NCBI GenBank assembly: GCA_024230295.1
Contig: JAAERN010000084.1
Location: forward strand, 1 to 64,000
Reading direction: 5' to 3'
DNA length: 64,000 nt
Source of the DNA: Planctomycetota bacterium
GTDB taxonomy: Bacteria > Planctomycetota > Phycisphaerae > Phycisphaerales > SM1A02
Positions 1 to 8,768 of this stretch are shown here, in pieces (positions within the stretch are counted from its first letter, which is position 1; the number at the start of each line of letters is the position of its first letter). Position numbers and translations under genes: made by a program. The notes beneath the pieces were generated by a model. That model was not told the DNA's origin, searched no databases, and worked only from the letters and a program-made list of their open reading frames with translations.

Positions 1-1204
1 CCCGATAGGCGGCCCCAGGTGGCCCCGCTTCGACCGGTTCGTTGACGAGATATCGCTGAATGTCCGCCTCCAACGCGACAACCGCCTGGTAACGACGCGG
101 TCGCGGCTTCTCCAAGCACTTCATCACAATCCAGTCCAGGTCCCCCCGCAGCCGTCGCATGAGCAACCGAGCGTCGAGCGAGCGGGACTTGGCGACTTCT
201 TCCGACAAATCTGCGGAACTGGATCGCAACTCGTCGTAACGGAGACTCGGCCGCGGTGGATCGTCCTCGCGAATGATGCGCTGGATCTCGTTCAGGCCGG
301 CACTCCGCAGTTCGGATGCCTCGAATGGCAAGCGACCTGCGAGCAACTCGTACAGAATCACACCCAGCGAATAGATGTCGCTGCGAGCATCGACGTCCAA
401 TGCCGACTGTTCAGCCTGCTCGGGACTCATGTACTCCGGCGTGCCGATGAGGCGACCTTCCATGGTGGCCACAGTCGCATCGGAAAGCCGCTGGTTGAGC
501 GCCTTGGCAATACCAAAGTCGATGACCTTAATAACCATGTCCTCACCGTCGTACGCCGCCAGAATGTTCGACGGCTTCAGGTCGCGGTGAATGATTCCCT
601 TTCCATGCGCATGCTGCACCGCGTGGCAGACTTCCAGAAAGAGATCGAGGCGACCCTTGAGATCCAGTCGATTGATGTCGCAGAAGGCCGTGATCGGAAT
701 CCCTCGGACGTACTCCATGACAAAGTAAGGCCGCCCATCATCGGTCATCCCGCCATCGAGCATCCGAGCGATCCCAGGGTGATCCATCATCGCAAGGGCC
801 TGCCGCTCGGCCTCGAATCTCCCCAAGACAGACTTGGAATCCATCCCTGGCTTGATCAGTTTGAGCGCGACCTCGCGGCGAACCGGCTCTGATTGCTCGG
901 CCCGGTAGACCACCCCAAAGCCCCCTTCCCCAAGAACCCCACGAATGCGATACCGGTCAATGAGGCTACCGATATTCGCTTGAGGATCCAAGCCGCCCAA
1001 AGACCCCTTGCTCGATCCGCTTGATGACAGCACGGTATGAACGTCCCCTGCTTTCTCGGGCGCATGAGCAAGGAGCGACTCTACTTCCGCCCGCAACACA
1101 GCATCGGAACCACAGGCGCCATCGAGGAAGGCCTGGCGATTTGCCTTGGGCAGACCTTGCACTGCAAGAAAGACAGCTTGTGATCGATCAGGGTCCACAC
1201 TCAT
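1..1204 (-). CDS. Serine/threonine protein kinase, 3' end beyond window
   Basis: Eukaryotic-type Ser/Thr kinase; about 401 N-terminal residues are visible and the gene runs off the left edge. Reading the minus strand gives an N-terminal stretch (residues 1-75) without kinase motifs, then the kinase fold: glycine loop GEGGFGVVY, the VALK lysine, HRDLKPSN catalytic loop, DFGIAK metal-binding motif and the GTPEYMSPEQ activation segment end. The ATG lies in an ATGA overlap with the ECF sigma gene stop, so the two are translationally coupled. In planctomycetes such kinases are often paired with ECF sigma factors and are thought to control them by phosphorylation; that role is inferred here. The missing C-terminus could carry a membrane segment and sensor repeats. 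Confidence 0.93.
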   Translation of the reverse strand, partial: MSVDPDRSQAVFLAVQGLPKANRQAFLDGACGSDAVLRAEVESLLAHAPEKAGDVHTVLSSSGSSKGSLGGLDPQANIGSLIDRYRIRGVLGEGGFGVVYRAEQSEPVRREVALKLIKPGMDSKSVLGRFEAERQALAMMDHPGIARMLDGGMTDDGRPYFVMEYVRGIPITAFCDINRLDLKGRLDLFLEVCHAVQHAHGKGIIHRDLKPSNILAAYDGEDMVIKVIDFGIAKALNQRLSDATVATMEGRLIGTPEYMSPEQAEQSALDVDARSDIYSLGVILYELLAGRLPFEASELRSAGLNEIQRIIREDDPPRPSLRYDELRSSSADLSEEVAKSRSLDARLLMRRLRGDLDWIVMKCLEKPRPRRYQAVVALEADIQRYLVNEPVEAGPPGAAYR

Positions 1205-1797
1205 TCAGAGCCTCCTTCGGCCAGCCTACGACGCAACCAAGCCTGAGCAAAACCCCAATCATCGATCACGGTCCGGCGAGATACCTCCAAGACCGTGGCA
1301 ACCTGCTCAATGCTCAGCCCCGCAACGTAGCGGAGCCAGGCCACTTCGGCCTTGCGAGGGGCCTCCAGTTCAAGCGCCGTCAAGGCGCCAAGGAGGCAGG
1401 CAATCTCATCAGAATCGACCGAATCGGGCGTCGAAAGTTCACCATCACAAATTGCAAGCGAAACCGGCCGGCGGCCACCGCCCCGTTTCAGTCGATCGCG
1501 GCTTCGGGCATGGTCGACCAGAAACTGTCCCATCACCCGAGCGGCGCTGCCAAAAAAGTGACGTCGATCTTTAAAGCGAGGTGGTTCGCTCTTCCCGGCC
1601 CACATCCGCAGGAATACCTCGTTGACCACCATGGTGGGCTGCAAGGTCGCGCCAGGACGCTCTCTTGCCAGCAAGCCAGTGGCCATGGACCGCAGTTCCT
1701 GATTCACCTCGGACCACAAGGCCGAAGCTGCCCCGGAATCACCCGAACCAGCCGCATCAAGCAAACGTGTGACGCGGACCTTTTCGTCGCTTTCCAT
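1201..1797 (-). CDS. ECF-family RNA polymerase sigma factor (kinase-linked)
   Basis: 198 aa, the usual ECF length. Region 2 lies around residues 25-95 (PTMVVNEVFLRMW, then RRHFFGSAARVMGQFLVDHAR) and region 4 around residues 135-195 (EVAWLRYVAGLSIEQVATVL, then SRRTVIDDW as recognition helix). The central part matches the planctomycete ECF type encoded beside Ser/Thr kinases, and the kinase start overlaps this stop by four bases. No anti-sigma gene is adjacent, so control by the kinase is the likely switch (inference). The ATG start has no nearby upstream alternative. The 140 bases before the neighbouring secretion operon probably hold that operon's end; no terminator hairpin is obvious there. 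Confidence 0.9.
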   Translation of the reverse strand: MESDEKVRVTRLLDAAGSGDSGAASALWSEVNQELRSMATGLLARERPGATLQPTMVVNEVFLRMWAGKSEPPRFKDRRHFFGSAARVMGQFLVDHARSRDRLKRGGGRRPVSLAICDGELSTPDSVDSDEIACLLGALTALELEAPRKAEVAWLRYVAGLSIEQVATVLEVSRRTVIDDWGFAQAWLRRRLAEGGSE

Positions 1798-1937
1798 AAT
1801 CGCCCCTCAACTCGGGCGGAACGCTTGCCCGGTGAAGGTTCAGTATGTCGCATCGGCGAACACTCTGCAATAAGGAGACCCGGGAAAGCCACTTGCCTCT
1901 CCCTCGTCGTCCATCGCGCCGTAGATTGGGGAGAAAC

Positions 1938-3194
1938 TCAGCCTGCGACGACGGAGGACATCTTGAAGATCGGCAGCAGCAGGGCCATCGCAACGGCGCC
2001 AACAAGGACACCCATGAAGATGATCAGCATCGGCTCGATCATGGAAGTCGCTTTCTTGATACCGGTCTCGAGTTCCTCATCGCAACGGGCGGCGATCTTC
2101 TCCATGACTTCCGGCAATCGGCCGCTCCGCTCACCAGAGGCCATCATCGACGCCACGCCTGCGGGAATCCACCGCGACTCGGCGACGGCTCCAGTCAACT
2201 CCTTGCCGTCCCGAACGCGATCTTCCATGTCCTGCCACATTCGGTCGAAGATCATATTGTCCGTCACACCGCGGCAGATTCGAATGACATCAATCAAACC
2301 GACACCGCCGGCGAGTAACGTTCCCATCGTCCGGCTGGCGCGAGCAAGGTACAGCGTGACCGTCAGTCGCCCGATGACCGGCGTTGAGAGTTTGCACCAG
2401 TCAATCGTCCTGCGACCCGATCGCGTGCGCCTCCAGATGAAGACTCCCGCCGCCAGAACTACCAGAGACGGTACCCAAATCGGCCATCCGTAGCGAAGAC
2501 CATCGCCGATCGCCATCATCACCTGAGTTGCTGGCGGAAGGCTCGATCCCTTCCGCTCGTAAATTGCCGCGAACTTCGGAAGAATCACAACGAGCATGAA
2601 CGCTGTAATGAGTACCGCGCTGCCAAGCATGAAAGCCGGATAGGTTGCTGCACCTTTGACTTGACGCCGCGTTCGCTCTTCCTTGAGGAGATACTCCCCC
2701 ACTCGGCCGAGCATCAATGCCATCGTGCCGGATGCCTCCGACGCGCGGACAAGGCTAACGACGATCGCTGGGAATATCTTTGGAAACCTCGCCATGGATC
2801 GTGATAGTGGCGTACCGCCGCACACATCAACATGAATTTCGGCAACAAGCGAGGCGAACTCTTTGCGGCGGCTCTGCGAACAACACGACTCGAGCGCCTC
2901 AGGCAGCGGCACGCCCGTATCGAGCATGACTCCCAGTTGCTGGCAGAACGTTGCAACATCGTCCCGCTTGATCCGCCTGAAGGCCTCGCCCCGGCGGACG
3001 GCCTCGGCATCGAAGTCGGGCAGCGCCGCACCTGCCGATCGAATCGCCGTGGGCATCAAACCATCGGCGCGAAGCAACGTTGCCACGACCTCTGGCGTCT
3101 CGCCAGAGAGCGTCCCGGTCACGATCTCGCCGTCCTGTGAACGCGCTCGATACGAGTAGGTCCGCTCGGCCTTGTTGGAAGTCGCTGTCAACAT
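1938..3194 (-). CDS. Type II secretion / type IV pilus inner-membrane platform protein (GspF/PilC family)
   Basis: 418 aa polytopic inner-membrane protein that anchors the assembly ATPase and pseudopilus. An N-terminal cytoplasmic part carries the typical YSYRARSQDGEIVTGTLSG motif. It is followed by two repeated GspF domains, each ending in membrane segments (near residues 165-205, around VIVSLVRASEASG and AVLITAFMLVVILPKFA, and at the C-terminus, LIIFMGVLVGAVAMALLLPIF). The start is an ATG overlapping the stop of the ATPase gene (TGATG); a GTG one codon earlier is possible. It is the last gene of the operon. Length and domain order are normal for the family. PilC and GspF cannot be separated from sequence alone. 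Confidence 0.93.
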   Translation of the reverse strand: MLTATSNKAERTYSYRARSQDGEIVTGTLSGETPEVVATLLRADGLMPTAIRSAGAALPDFDAEAVRRGEAFRRIKRDDVATFCQQLGVMLDTGVPLPEALESCCSQSRRKEFASLVAEIHVDVCGGTPLSRSMARFPKIFPAIVVSLVRASEASGTMALMLGRVGEYLLKEERTRRQVKGAATYPAFMLGSAVLITAFMLVVILPKFAAIYERKGSSLPPATQVMMAIGDGLRYGWPIWVPSLVVLAAGVFIWRRTRSGRRTIDWCKLSTPVIGRLTVTLYLARASRTMGTLLAGGVGLIDVIRICRGVTDNMIFDRMWQDMEDRVRDGKELTGAVAESRWIPAGVASMMASGERSGRLPEVMEKIAARCDEELETGIKKATSMIEPMLIIFMGVLVGAVAMALLLPIFKMSSVVAG

Positions 3195-4927
3195 CACTGG
3201 CTCGTCGCCCCCAGCACTTCTTCAGGTGTCGTCAAACCGGCTGCGACCTTGCTCCAGCCATCTTCTCGCAACGTGTGAAAGGCACTTCCGGAGAGCCGCG
3301 TCCGCAACGATTGAATGCTCTCGCCCGCTGCAACTGCTTCCAAAAACTCAACATCCGGCGCCAGCAATTCGAAGATTCCAATTCGACCGGCGTATCCCGT
3401 GCCTCGGCATCGCCCGCATCCGGCGCCCTGCCAAACAGCATTAGGATCCCCGCCGGCCGCCTTGATCGTTGCGGCCATTCGCTCGTCCGGCTCCGCCTTC
3501 GCTTTGCAGTGCGGGCAGATCTTCCGGACAAGCCGCTGCGCAAGCACCCCGCGCAACGTGGCCGCTACGAGATAGGGCTCCACACCAAGATTCACAAGAC
3601 GCGTCACGGCACTTGGCGCGTCGTTGGTATGGAGCGTCGAAAAGACAAGGTGTCCCGTCAGAGCCGCCTGCGTCACAATTCCGGCAGTTTCGTTATCACG
3701 AACTTCGCCGACCATCATGATGTCGGGGTCCTGACGCAACATTGATCGCAAAGCACCGGCAAAGGTAAAGCCGGCCTTCTTGTTGACCTGCGCTTGATTC
3801 ACACCGGGAAGCCTGGCCTCAACCGGATCTTCAATCGTCGAGATATTCTTATCTTCGGAGTTGATCTCCGAGAGAACTGAGTAGAGGGTTGTTGACTTGC
3901 CCGACCCCGTCGGTCCCGTCACAAGCACGACGCCGTTGGGGCATGCACCAATCGCTCGCCACGTCTCCAGCATTTTCGGACCGAATCCGAGTTGGTCGAG
4001 CGTCAGATTGTTGTTTCGGCTGTCGATGATTCGGATCACCACCTTCTCGCCGTGCTTACCCGGCATGGTGGATACACGAAGATCAATCGGACGCCCTTCC
4101 ATCATTACATTGAAGTCGCCATCCTGCGGCACTCGCCGTTCTGAGATATCGAGGTTCGACATGATCTTTACGCGGCTCGCGATAGCGGCATGCATGCGAT
4201 GTGGGGGCGAGAGTTTCTCGTACAGCCTGCCATCCACACGGTAGCGCACACGAAGCCGGTGATCTTCCGGTTCGATGTGGATGTCCGACGCCCCTTCCTG
4301 CACCGCGGTGAAGATGAGGTAGTTGACGAGTTTGACGACAGGTCCATGACCGGCGACCTCTTCGAGGTCGGAGAGTTCCGTCGCCTCACGCTCGATGACC
4401 GAGAAATCCTCCTCGGCGATGTCCTCATAAATATCGTCGATGACGAACACATTGGCAGCTGGCAGCCAGGATCGAATAGCCGACTCAATCTCGGTGCGCG
4501 TTGCAGCAACAACCTGCACCTCGTGGCCGGTGATCCTCGCGATGTCTTCGGACAGAATCAGATTGCTCGGTTCGACCACCGCCACGGTGAGAACTCCGCG
4601 AACAAGAAACAGAGGCAGCACGCGATGCTCCTCGATGAACTCACGGCTCAGCAACTCAATGACGGCTGGGTCGGCAGTCTTCGCGACTTGCGAGACAAAC
4701 GGCACGCCATAACTCTCGGCGAGTGTTCGCACGACTTCGTCTTCTGTCGCCAGTTCCAGCCGCTGAATAACCTCGCCGAGAAGATGCTGGTGTCCATGGT
4801 CACTCTGCCATGTCAGCGCGCGATCCAAGTCCTCCTCGCTGAGAAGGCCTCGAGCCACCAGAAGACGGCCGAGCGGCACATCGGTCATGAGTTCGTGGTC
4901 GGACGTGTTGTGAGTTTGCTCGATCAT
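3194..4927 (-). CDS. Type II secretion / type IV pilus assembly ATPase (GspE/PilB family)
   Basis: 577 aa cytoplasmic hexameric ATPase that powers pseudopilus assembly. It has an N-terminal MshEN-type domain (residues 15-150: VPLGRLLVARGLL, then ESYGVPFV) and a catalytic C-terminal half with Walker A GPTGSGKST near residue 338, an Asp box, Walker B in DIMMVGEVRD, and a His box (GHLVFSTLHTND). A zinc-binding four-cysteine motif follows (CPHCK ... CGRC), as in GspE and PilB. The ATG overlaps the STAS gene stop (ATGA) and the stop overlaps the GspF gene, so all three are coupled. No PilT retraction ATPase is present in the window, which slightly favours a secretion role or a non-retracting pilus. 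Confidence 0.95.
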   Translation of the reverse strand: MIEQTHNTSDHELMTDVPLGRLLVARGLLSEEDLDRALTWQSDHGHQHLLGEVIQRLELATEDEVVRTLAESYGVPFVSQVAKTADPAVIELLSREFIEEHRVLPLFLVRGVLTVAVVEPSNLILSEDIARITGHEVQVVAATRTEIESAIRSWLPAANVFVIDDIYEDIAEEDFSVIEREATELSDLEEVAGHGPVVKLVNYLIFTAVQEGASDIHIEPEDHRLRVRYRVDGRLYEKLSPPHRMHAAIASRVKIMSNLDISERRVPQDGDFNVMMEGRPIDLRVSTMPGKHGEKVVIRIIDSRNNNLTLDQLGFGPKMLETWRAIGACPNGVVLVTGPTGSGKSTTLYSVLSEINSEDKNISTIEDPVEARLPGVNQAQVNKKAGFTFAGALRSMLRQDPDIMMVGEVRDNETAGIVTQAALTGHLVFSTLHTNDAPSAVTRLVNLGVEPYLVAATLRGVLAQRLVRKICPHCKAKAEPDERMAATIKAAGGDPNAVWQGAGCGRCRGTGYAGRIGIFELLAPDVEFLEAVAAGESIQSLRTRLSGSAFHTLREDGWSKVAAGLTTPEEVLGATSQ

Positions 4928-5271
4928 GCGGCCTGCCCTCTTGCGAATGAACGCGCCGCTGTTTCAAGCGTGCCATGGGCTGAGAGTTGACGGTCGATTC
5001 GTGTCACATGCAGCGCAGCGGCCACTTGGCCTTCCCCACGCACAAGTCGAAGTTGCCCTGCAAGGCGATGGAGTGACTCTTGCAGCCACAGCAACGCCTC
5101 AAGGCCCGCTGAATCGATCCGGTCCAGTTCTCGAAGATCGATAATCAGCCGAGTGCCCGTTTCGAGCCGCTCTTCGCAACGCCTTCTAAGAACGTCAGTG
5201 TCCTCTGATACGAATTCGCCCGAAAGCGAGAGGACTGTTCCACTTCGATGGTGTTCCCATTGCATCTTCAT
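4924..5271 (-). CDS. STAS-domain protein (anti-sigma-factor antagonist type)
   Basis: 115 aa, a single STAS domain. Visible features are an N-terminal strand (GTVLSLSGEFVSED), the conserved RLIIDLRELDRIDSAGLEALLWL core with the Ser that is phosphorylated in SpoIIAA-type proteins, and a C-terminal helix. The start is the ATG in an ATGA overlap with the HD-GYP gene; a longer reading frame upstream only runs through that gene. Such proteins usually act in partner-switching cascades with an anti-sigma kinase and a PP2C phosphatase, but neither is encoded nearby. Its place between HD-GYP and the assembly ATPase suggests a local switch on secretion or pilus output (inference). Confidence 0.85.
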   Translation of the reverse strand: MKMQWEHHRSGTVLSLSGEFVSEDTDVLRRRCEERLETGTRLIIDLRELDRIDSAGLEALLWLQESLHRLAGQLRLVRGEGQVAAALHVTRIDRQLSAHGTLETAARSFARGQAA

Positions 5272-6902
5272 GCCGCATCCTCCAGGCCAAGGGGAATCTC
5301 GGTTCCACGGTGCGCCTCGATGAGAGACTCCCACTCACGGAAGTCCAACTTCAGGAAAAGCGGCACGAGGTCCGGATCGAACTGAGTGCCGGCTCCAGCA
5401 GCCATCTCCGCAAGTACTTCCTCACGAGCCATTGCAGCCCGGTAGGTTCGAGTCGAGCACATTGCATCGAACGTGTCCGCAAGCGCGATCAACCTCGCAG
5501 GCAACGGAATGTCCGCTCCCGCGATGCCAGACGGATAGCCGCCGCCATCCCAACGTTCGTGGTGATGCCGCACGCCATCAAGAATGTCGTTGAAGTTCGG
5601 AATGTCCTTGAGAATGTTCCAGCCAATCTCTGGATGCCTTCGAACTTCGGAGTACTCTTCATCGCTCAGCCGTCCCTGCTTGCACAACACACTCTCACGC
5701 ACACCGATCTTGCCAACATCGTGCACAAGACCGGCTATGTGCATTCGCTGAATCGTCGATGGGTCGAGCTCCATCGCCTCGCCGAGCTGGCGTGTCAGCA
5801 GCGCGACTCGGCGTGAGTGTCCGCAGGTGTATCGATCTTTGGCGTCGATCGACGCGGTGATCGCTTCCAACATTCCCAGGAACATCGTGTTCATGTCCTC
5901 GAACAGGCCGGCATTCTCTAGGTGGATGCCGATATGCGCCGAAGCCGCCGCCAACAACTTGATGTCCACGGATGAAGGTGCCCCGTCTGCCCCCTCCTTG
6001 TCCCCCACAACCAACAATCCGACGACGCGATCATCACGGCCAATCGGATGCGCGATGCCTGCAACACCAAGCGCGTCAAGTTCAGGATCATCGCCAGAAA
6101 GCGTTCCAGCCATCAAGGGGCCATCGAGGTTTCCACGACTTGAGATGGCCGAAAGGATTTCACGAAGACTTGATCGATCACGCGGCGCGTCGCCCGACAC
6201 GATCAACCGTCCTTCACCGCTTCCATCACGATCAATATAAGCTGCAACCCATCGGTACGGCAGCGTCTGCAGAAGTTCGCTGCATGCCTGCGCTGCAAAC
6301 CGGTGCGGCCTGGCTTCCACCGTCATCTTGTCGGTGATCGAGTACAGGAGATTGATCTCCTCCCACGTCTCGGCCAGTTCTCGACCAACTTGTTCCAAGG
6401 TCTGCTCGCGGCCTTCTCGAGCCTGACGATCTGACCAGAGCCGCTCAAACATGGCCGAGAGCCTCGCGACTTCGCTCTCGGATGCCACGCCCATACGGCG
6501 CATACGTTCACGGCACACTCTGGTGTCGAATTGTATTGCTTGGCACATTGATTCCAATTGTTCGCTCTCAAGAAGAGCTCGCGTTGGAATACCAAGAAGC
6601 ACGTATCCGGCACGATCACGTCGGTGGCGAACCGGAACCGGCGCGCACCACAGACCGGGCACGAGCTCACACGGTTGCGGGCGGTCCTCCTCGCGCCAAC
6701 GCTCGGCTGCTTTGGACAGCGAGCGGCGGACGATACGAGGAGACTTCACCAACTCACTGAGCCAATCTCGCTGCACCGGTGAGCGTGACTCGGTGAGATG
6801 GCCTTCAAGATCGCACGCAAACAGTACGAGACCGAGCTCTCGAAGCATCGTGGCCAGGTCCTCGCAATGCATGCGGACGGCTTGTCCCGTACCAACGCTC
6901 AT
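5268..6902 (-). CDS. HD-GYP cyclic-di-GMP phosphodiesterase-like protein with GAF-like region
   Basis: 544 aa soluble protein. The C-terminal HD-GYP domain (residues 340-520) shows HSRRVALLTRQLGE, the catalytic AGLVHDVGKIGV, HHHERWDGGGYP (the GYP signature) and LIALADTFDAMCSTRTYR. The middle (residues 190-330) resembles a GAF sensor domain. The first 140 residues resemble no domain I can name. HD-GYP domains hydrolyse c-di-GMP in known cases, and all metal ligands expected by eye are present. It starts in an ATGA overlap with the response regulator gene and ends in one with the STAS gene. The response regulator just upstream may act on it in trans; in many bacteria the two are fused. Confidence 0.9.
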   Translation of the reverse strand: MSVGTGQAVRMHCEDLATMLRELGLVLFACDLEGHLTESRSPVQRDWLSELVKSPRIVRRSLSKAAERWREEDRPQPCELVPGLWCAPVPVRHRRDRAGYVLLGIPTRALLESEQLESMCQAIQFDTRVCRERMRRMGVASESEVARLSAMFERLWSDRQAREGREQTLEQVGRELAETWEEINLLYSITDKMTVEARPHRFAAQACSELLQTLPYRWVAAYIDRDGSGEGRLIVSGDAPRDRSSLREILSAISSRGNLDGPLMAGTLSGDDPELDALGVAGIAHPIGRDDRVVGLLVVGDKEGADGAPSSVDIKLLAAASAHIGIHLENAGLFEDMNTMFLGMLEAITASIDAKDRYTCGHSRRVALLTRQLGEAMELDPSTIQRMHIAGLVHDVGKIGVRESVLCKQGRLSDEEYSEVRRHPEIGWNILKDIPNFNDILDGVRHHHERWDGGGYPSGIAGADIPLPARLIALADTFDAMCSTRTYRAAMAREEVLAEMAAGAGTQFDPDLVPLFLKLDFREWESLIEAHRGTEIPLGLEDAA

Positions 6903-7294
6903 GCGGCACGCTCCACAACGTCAGCCGTGATTCCAAGAACCCGGTGCACTTGTTCCAGAATGGTCCGCGGACTGAATGGCTTGTTCACGACTTGGCGTAC
7001 GTTGGTGAGGCCGGCAGCTTCGTCGCCAAGGGCATATCCACGAGCAGTGAGGATGATGACGGGAATGTCCGCCGTCGAGGGATCTTCGGTCAACCGCTGG
7101 CACAACTCGATTCCGTTGAGATATGGCATCTGTAGATCGGTAATCACCAAATCCGGAGCCGACGCCGCGATTTGATGCAGCGCATCCTCGCCGTCCACGG
7201 CGGTGTCGACACAGAAGCCGCTGTTGCGCAGCTTTAGCGACAGTACGTGCAGGATGTGGGACTCGTCGTCCACGACCAAAATTCGGCGCGTCAT
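6899..7294 (-). CDS. Single-domain response regulator (CheY-like)
   Basis: 131 aa receiver domain with no output domain. It shows the acidic pocket near the N-terminus (LVVDDESHI), the phospho-acceptor Asp near residue 53 in LVITDLQMP, the conserved Thr in IILTARG and the Lys in VVNKPFSP. It lies 11 bases after the histidine kinase gene and overlaps the HD-GYP gene by four bases. The arrangement reads as a phosphorelay: kinase to receiver to HD-GYP (inference). Start codon and length are normal for the family. Confidence 0.94.
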   Translation of the reverse strand: MTRRILVVDDESHILHVLSLKLRNSGFCVDTAVDGEDALHQIAASAPDLVITDLQMPYLNGIELCQRLTEDPSTADIPVIILTARGYALGDEAAGLTNVRQVVNKPFSPRTILEQVHRVLGITADVVERAA

Positions 7295-7305
7295 TGTTTG
7301 ACTCC

Positions 7306-8736
7306 TCAGGCCGCCACTCGGGCAGGCTCAAGACCCATGGGAACCGAGAACCAGAACTTCGAACCCATGCCAAGCGTGGATTCCAAACCGATCTGACCTC
7401 GGTGAACTGTTTCGATGATGTGGCGGCAGAGATTGAGACCGAGTCCGGTTCCCTTTGCCACACGCTTGTAATTCTCGACCCGGAAGAACTTCTCGAACAC
7501 ATGCTCTGCATCCCGCGGCGAGATCCCGAGTCCTGTATCCGAAACTGCAACGTGAACACTGCGTGTTAGCGTGTCGGAATCGACATTGACCGTGACACGG
7601 CCACCCTCGGGCGTGTACTTCACGGCGTTGGAGAGCAAATTGATAATGACCTGCTGCAGCATGTCCGCATCGCCCTCAACGGCCGTACCAACCGGTGCCA
7701 CTTCCGTATGAAGTGTGATGTTTTTCTCACGAGCCTGCGGCTCGAGCGTCTGTACAGCTCGGTCCACCAACTCGTGAACATCGATCCTCGCACGATCCAC
7801 TTCGATGATTCCCGCTTCGATCCGGCTTATGTTCAACATGTTGTCGACGAGCCTGGAGAGCCGCTGGGTCTCAGATTGGATAATGCCGTAGAACTCCTGG
7901 CGAGTTGCCTCATCCTCGGCTTCGCCATCAACGAGCATTTCAACATAGGCCTGCATACTCGAGAGTGGTGTCCGAAGTTCGTGACTCGCCTTCGAGACGA
8001 ATTCGCTCTTCATCTGGGAGATCTCACGTTCTCGCGTCAGGTCGTGCAGCACTGTCACAACCGCGCTTGTGCGGCCGCGGCGATCGACCGCGCATGCCGA
8101 GACAACCTCGCACGCCGATCCAGATTTGAATCGCACTTCGCCCCGCCGAGGTTCGGCTCCAGTACCTGACTCAATTGTCTCGCTGATAATTCGGCGAAGG
8201 CCAGCATTCCGAACGACCTCGGATACCGGACGACCGACGGACTGTTCCAGATCAAATCCAAGAAGCCTTGCGGCCGCCTGGTTCGCAGACACGATCTCGA
8301 GCATCGTGTTGCAGACAACGACCGCCTCGTCCATCACGTCAAGAACGGCCTCTGACTGAAGCCGAGTTGATTCCGAAACGTGTGCGCGGATTTCAAGATC
8401 TCGTTCACGATTTCGCCATGCCACTTCGGCCTGCTGATGGCGAATCCGGTATTCCGCAAGGGTCCGCAGGATCGGCCGCATCCATCGGGGGCCGACGAGG
8501 TGCCGACCACCTTCAGCGACCTCCAAATCACGGCGGAGAGATCGCATCGCTCGGGACATGGTCAGCCCGGTCAATACGCCGACCATGACAACAGCAATGG
8601 TGATTCCCGCGACGACCACCCAAGGATCGGAACCAAGCCCGAGCCAAGAGGCTGCGAACATGGCCGCCAAGCCGGCTCCCAACGTAAGGGAGCCAAGGGC
8701 GACGCCGCCCAGTATTGATCGAATCACGGTCTGCAT
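7306..8736 (-). CDS. Membrane-bound PAS-domain sensor histidine kinase
   Basis: 476 aa. Two N-terminal membrane helices (residues 7-30 and about 38-60: SILGGVALGSLTLGAGLAAM and WVVVAGITIAVVMVGVL) leave a very short outer loop, so sensing is probably within the membrane or by the cytoplasmic PAS domain (residues 130-235, AVLDVMDEAVVVCN). HisKA contains the phospho-acceptor His near residue 252 in SKASHELRTPLSS. HATPase motifs follow: INLLSNAVKYTPEGG, DTGLGISP and GTGLGLNL. The start is the ATG preceded by GAGG; a longer frame upstream has no supporting signal. It lies 32 bases after the TPR lipoprotein gene, in the secretion operon. Confidence 0.93.
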   Translation of the reverse strand: MQTVIRSILGGVALGSLTLGAGLAAMFAASWLGLGSDPWVVVAGITIAVVMVGVLTGLTMSRAMRSLRRDLEVAEGGRHLVGPRWMRPILRTLAEYRIRHQQAEVAWRNRERDLEIRAHVSESTRLQSEAVLDVMDEAVVVCNTMLEIVSANQAAARLLGFDLEQSVGRPVSEVVRNAGLRRIISETIESGTGAEPRRGEVRFKSGSACEVVSACAVDRRGRTSAVVTVLHDLTREREISQMKSEFVSKASHELRTPLSSMQAYVEMLVDGEAEDEATRQEFYGIIQSETQRLSRLVDNMLNISRIEAGIIEVDRARIDVHELVDRAVQTLEPQAREKNITLHTEVAPVGTAVEGDADMLQQVIINLLSNAVKYTPEGGRVTVNVDSDTLTRSVHVAVSDTGLGISPRDAEHVFEKFFRVENYKRVAKGTGLGLNLCRHIIETVHRGQIGLESTLGMGSKFWFSVPMGLEPARVAA

Positions 8737-8768
8737 ACCGACCTCGCGTCGGTCAGGGGAGCGGTCCG

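Noticed and set aside
1021-2493. 490-codon plus-strand reading frame
   Set aside because: Antisense to the kinase, ECF sigma and GspF genes, which have clear motifs; the frame is open only because of base composition.
5438-5470. tRNA-like GGTTCGAGTCG stretch
   Set aside because: Inside the HD-GYP coding sequence, with no cloverleaf stems around it.
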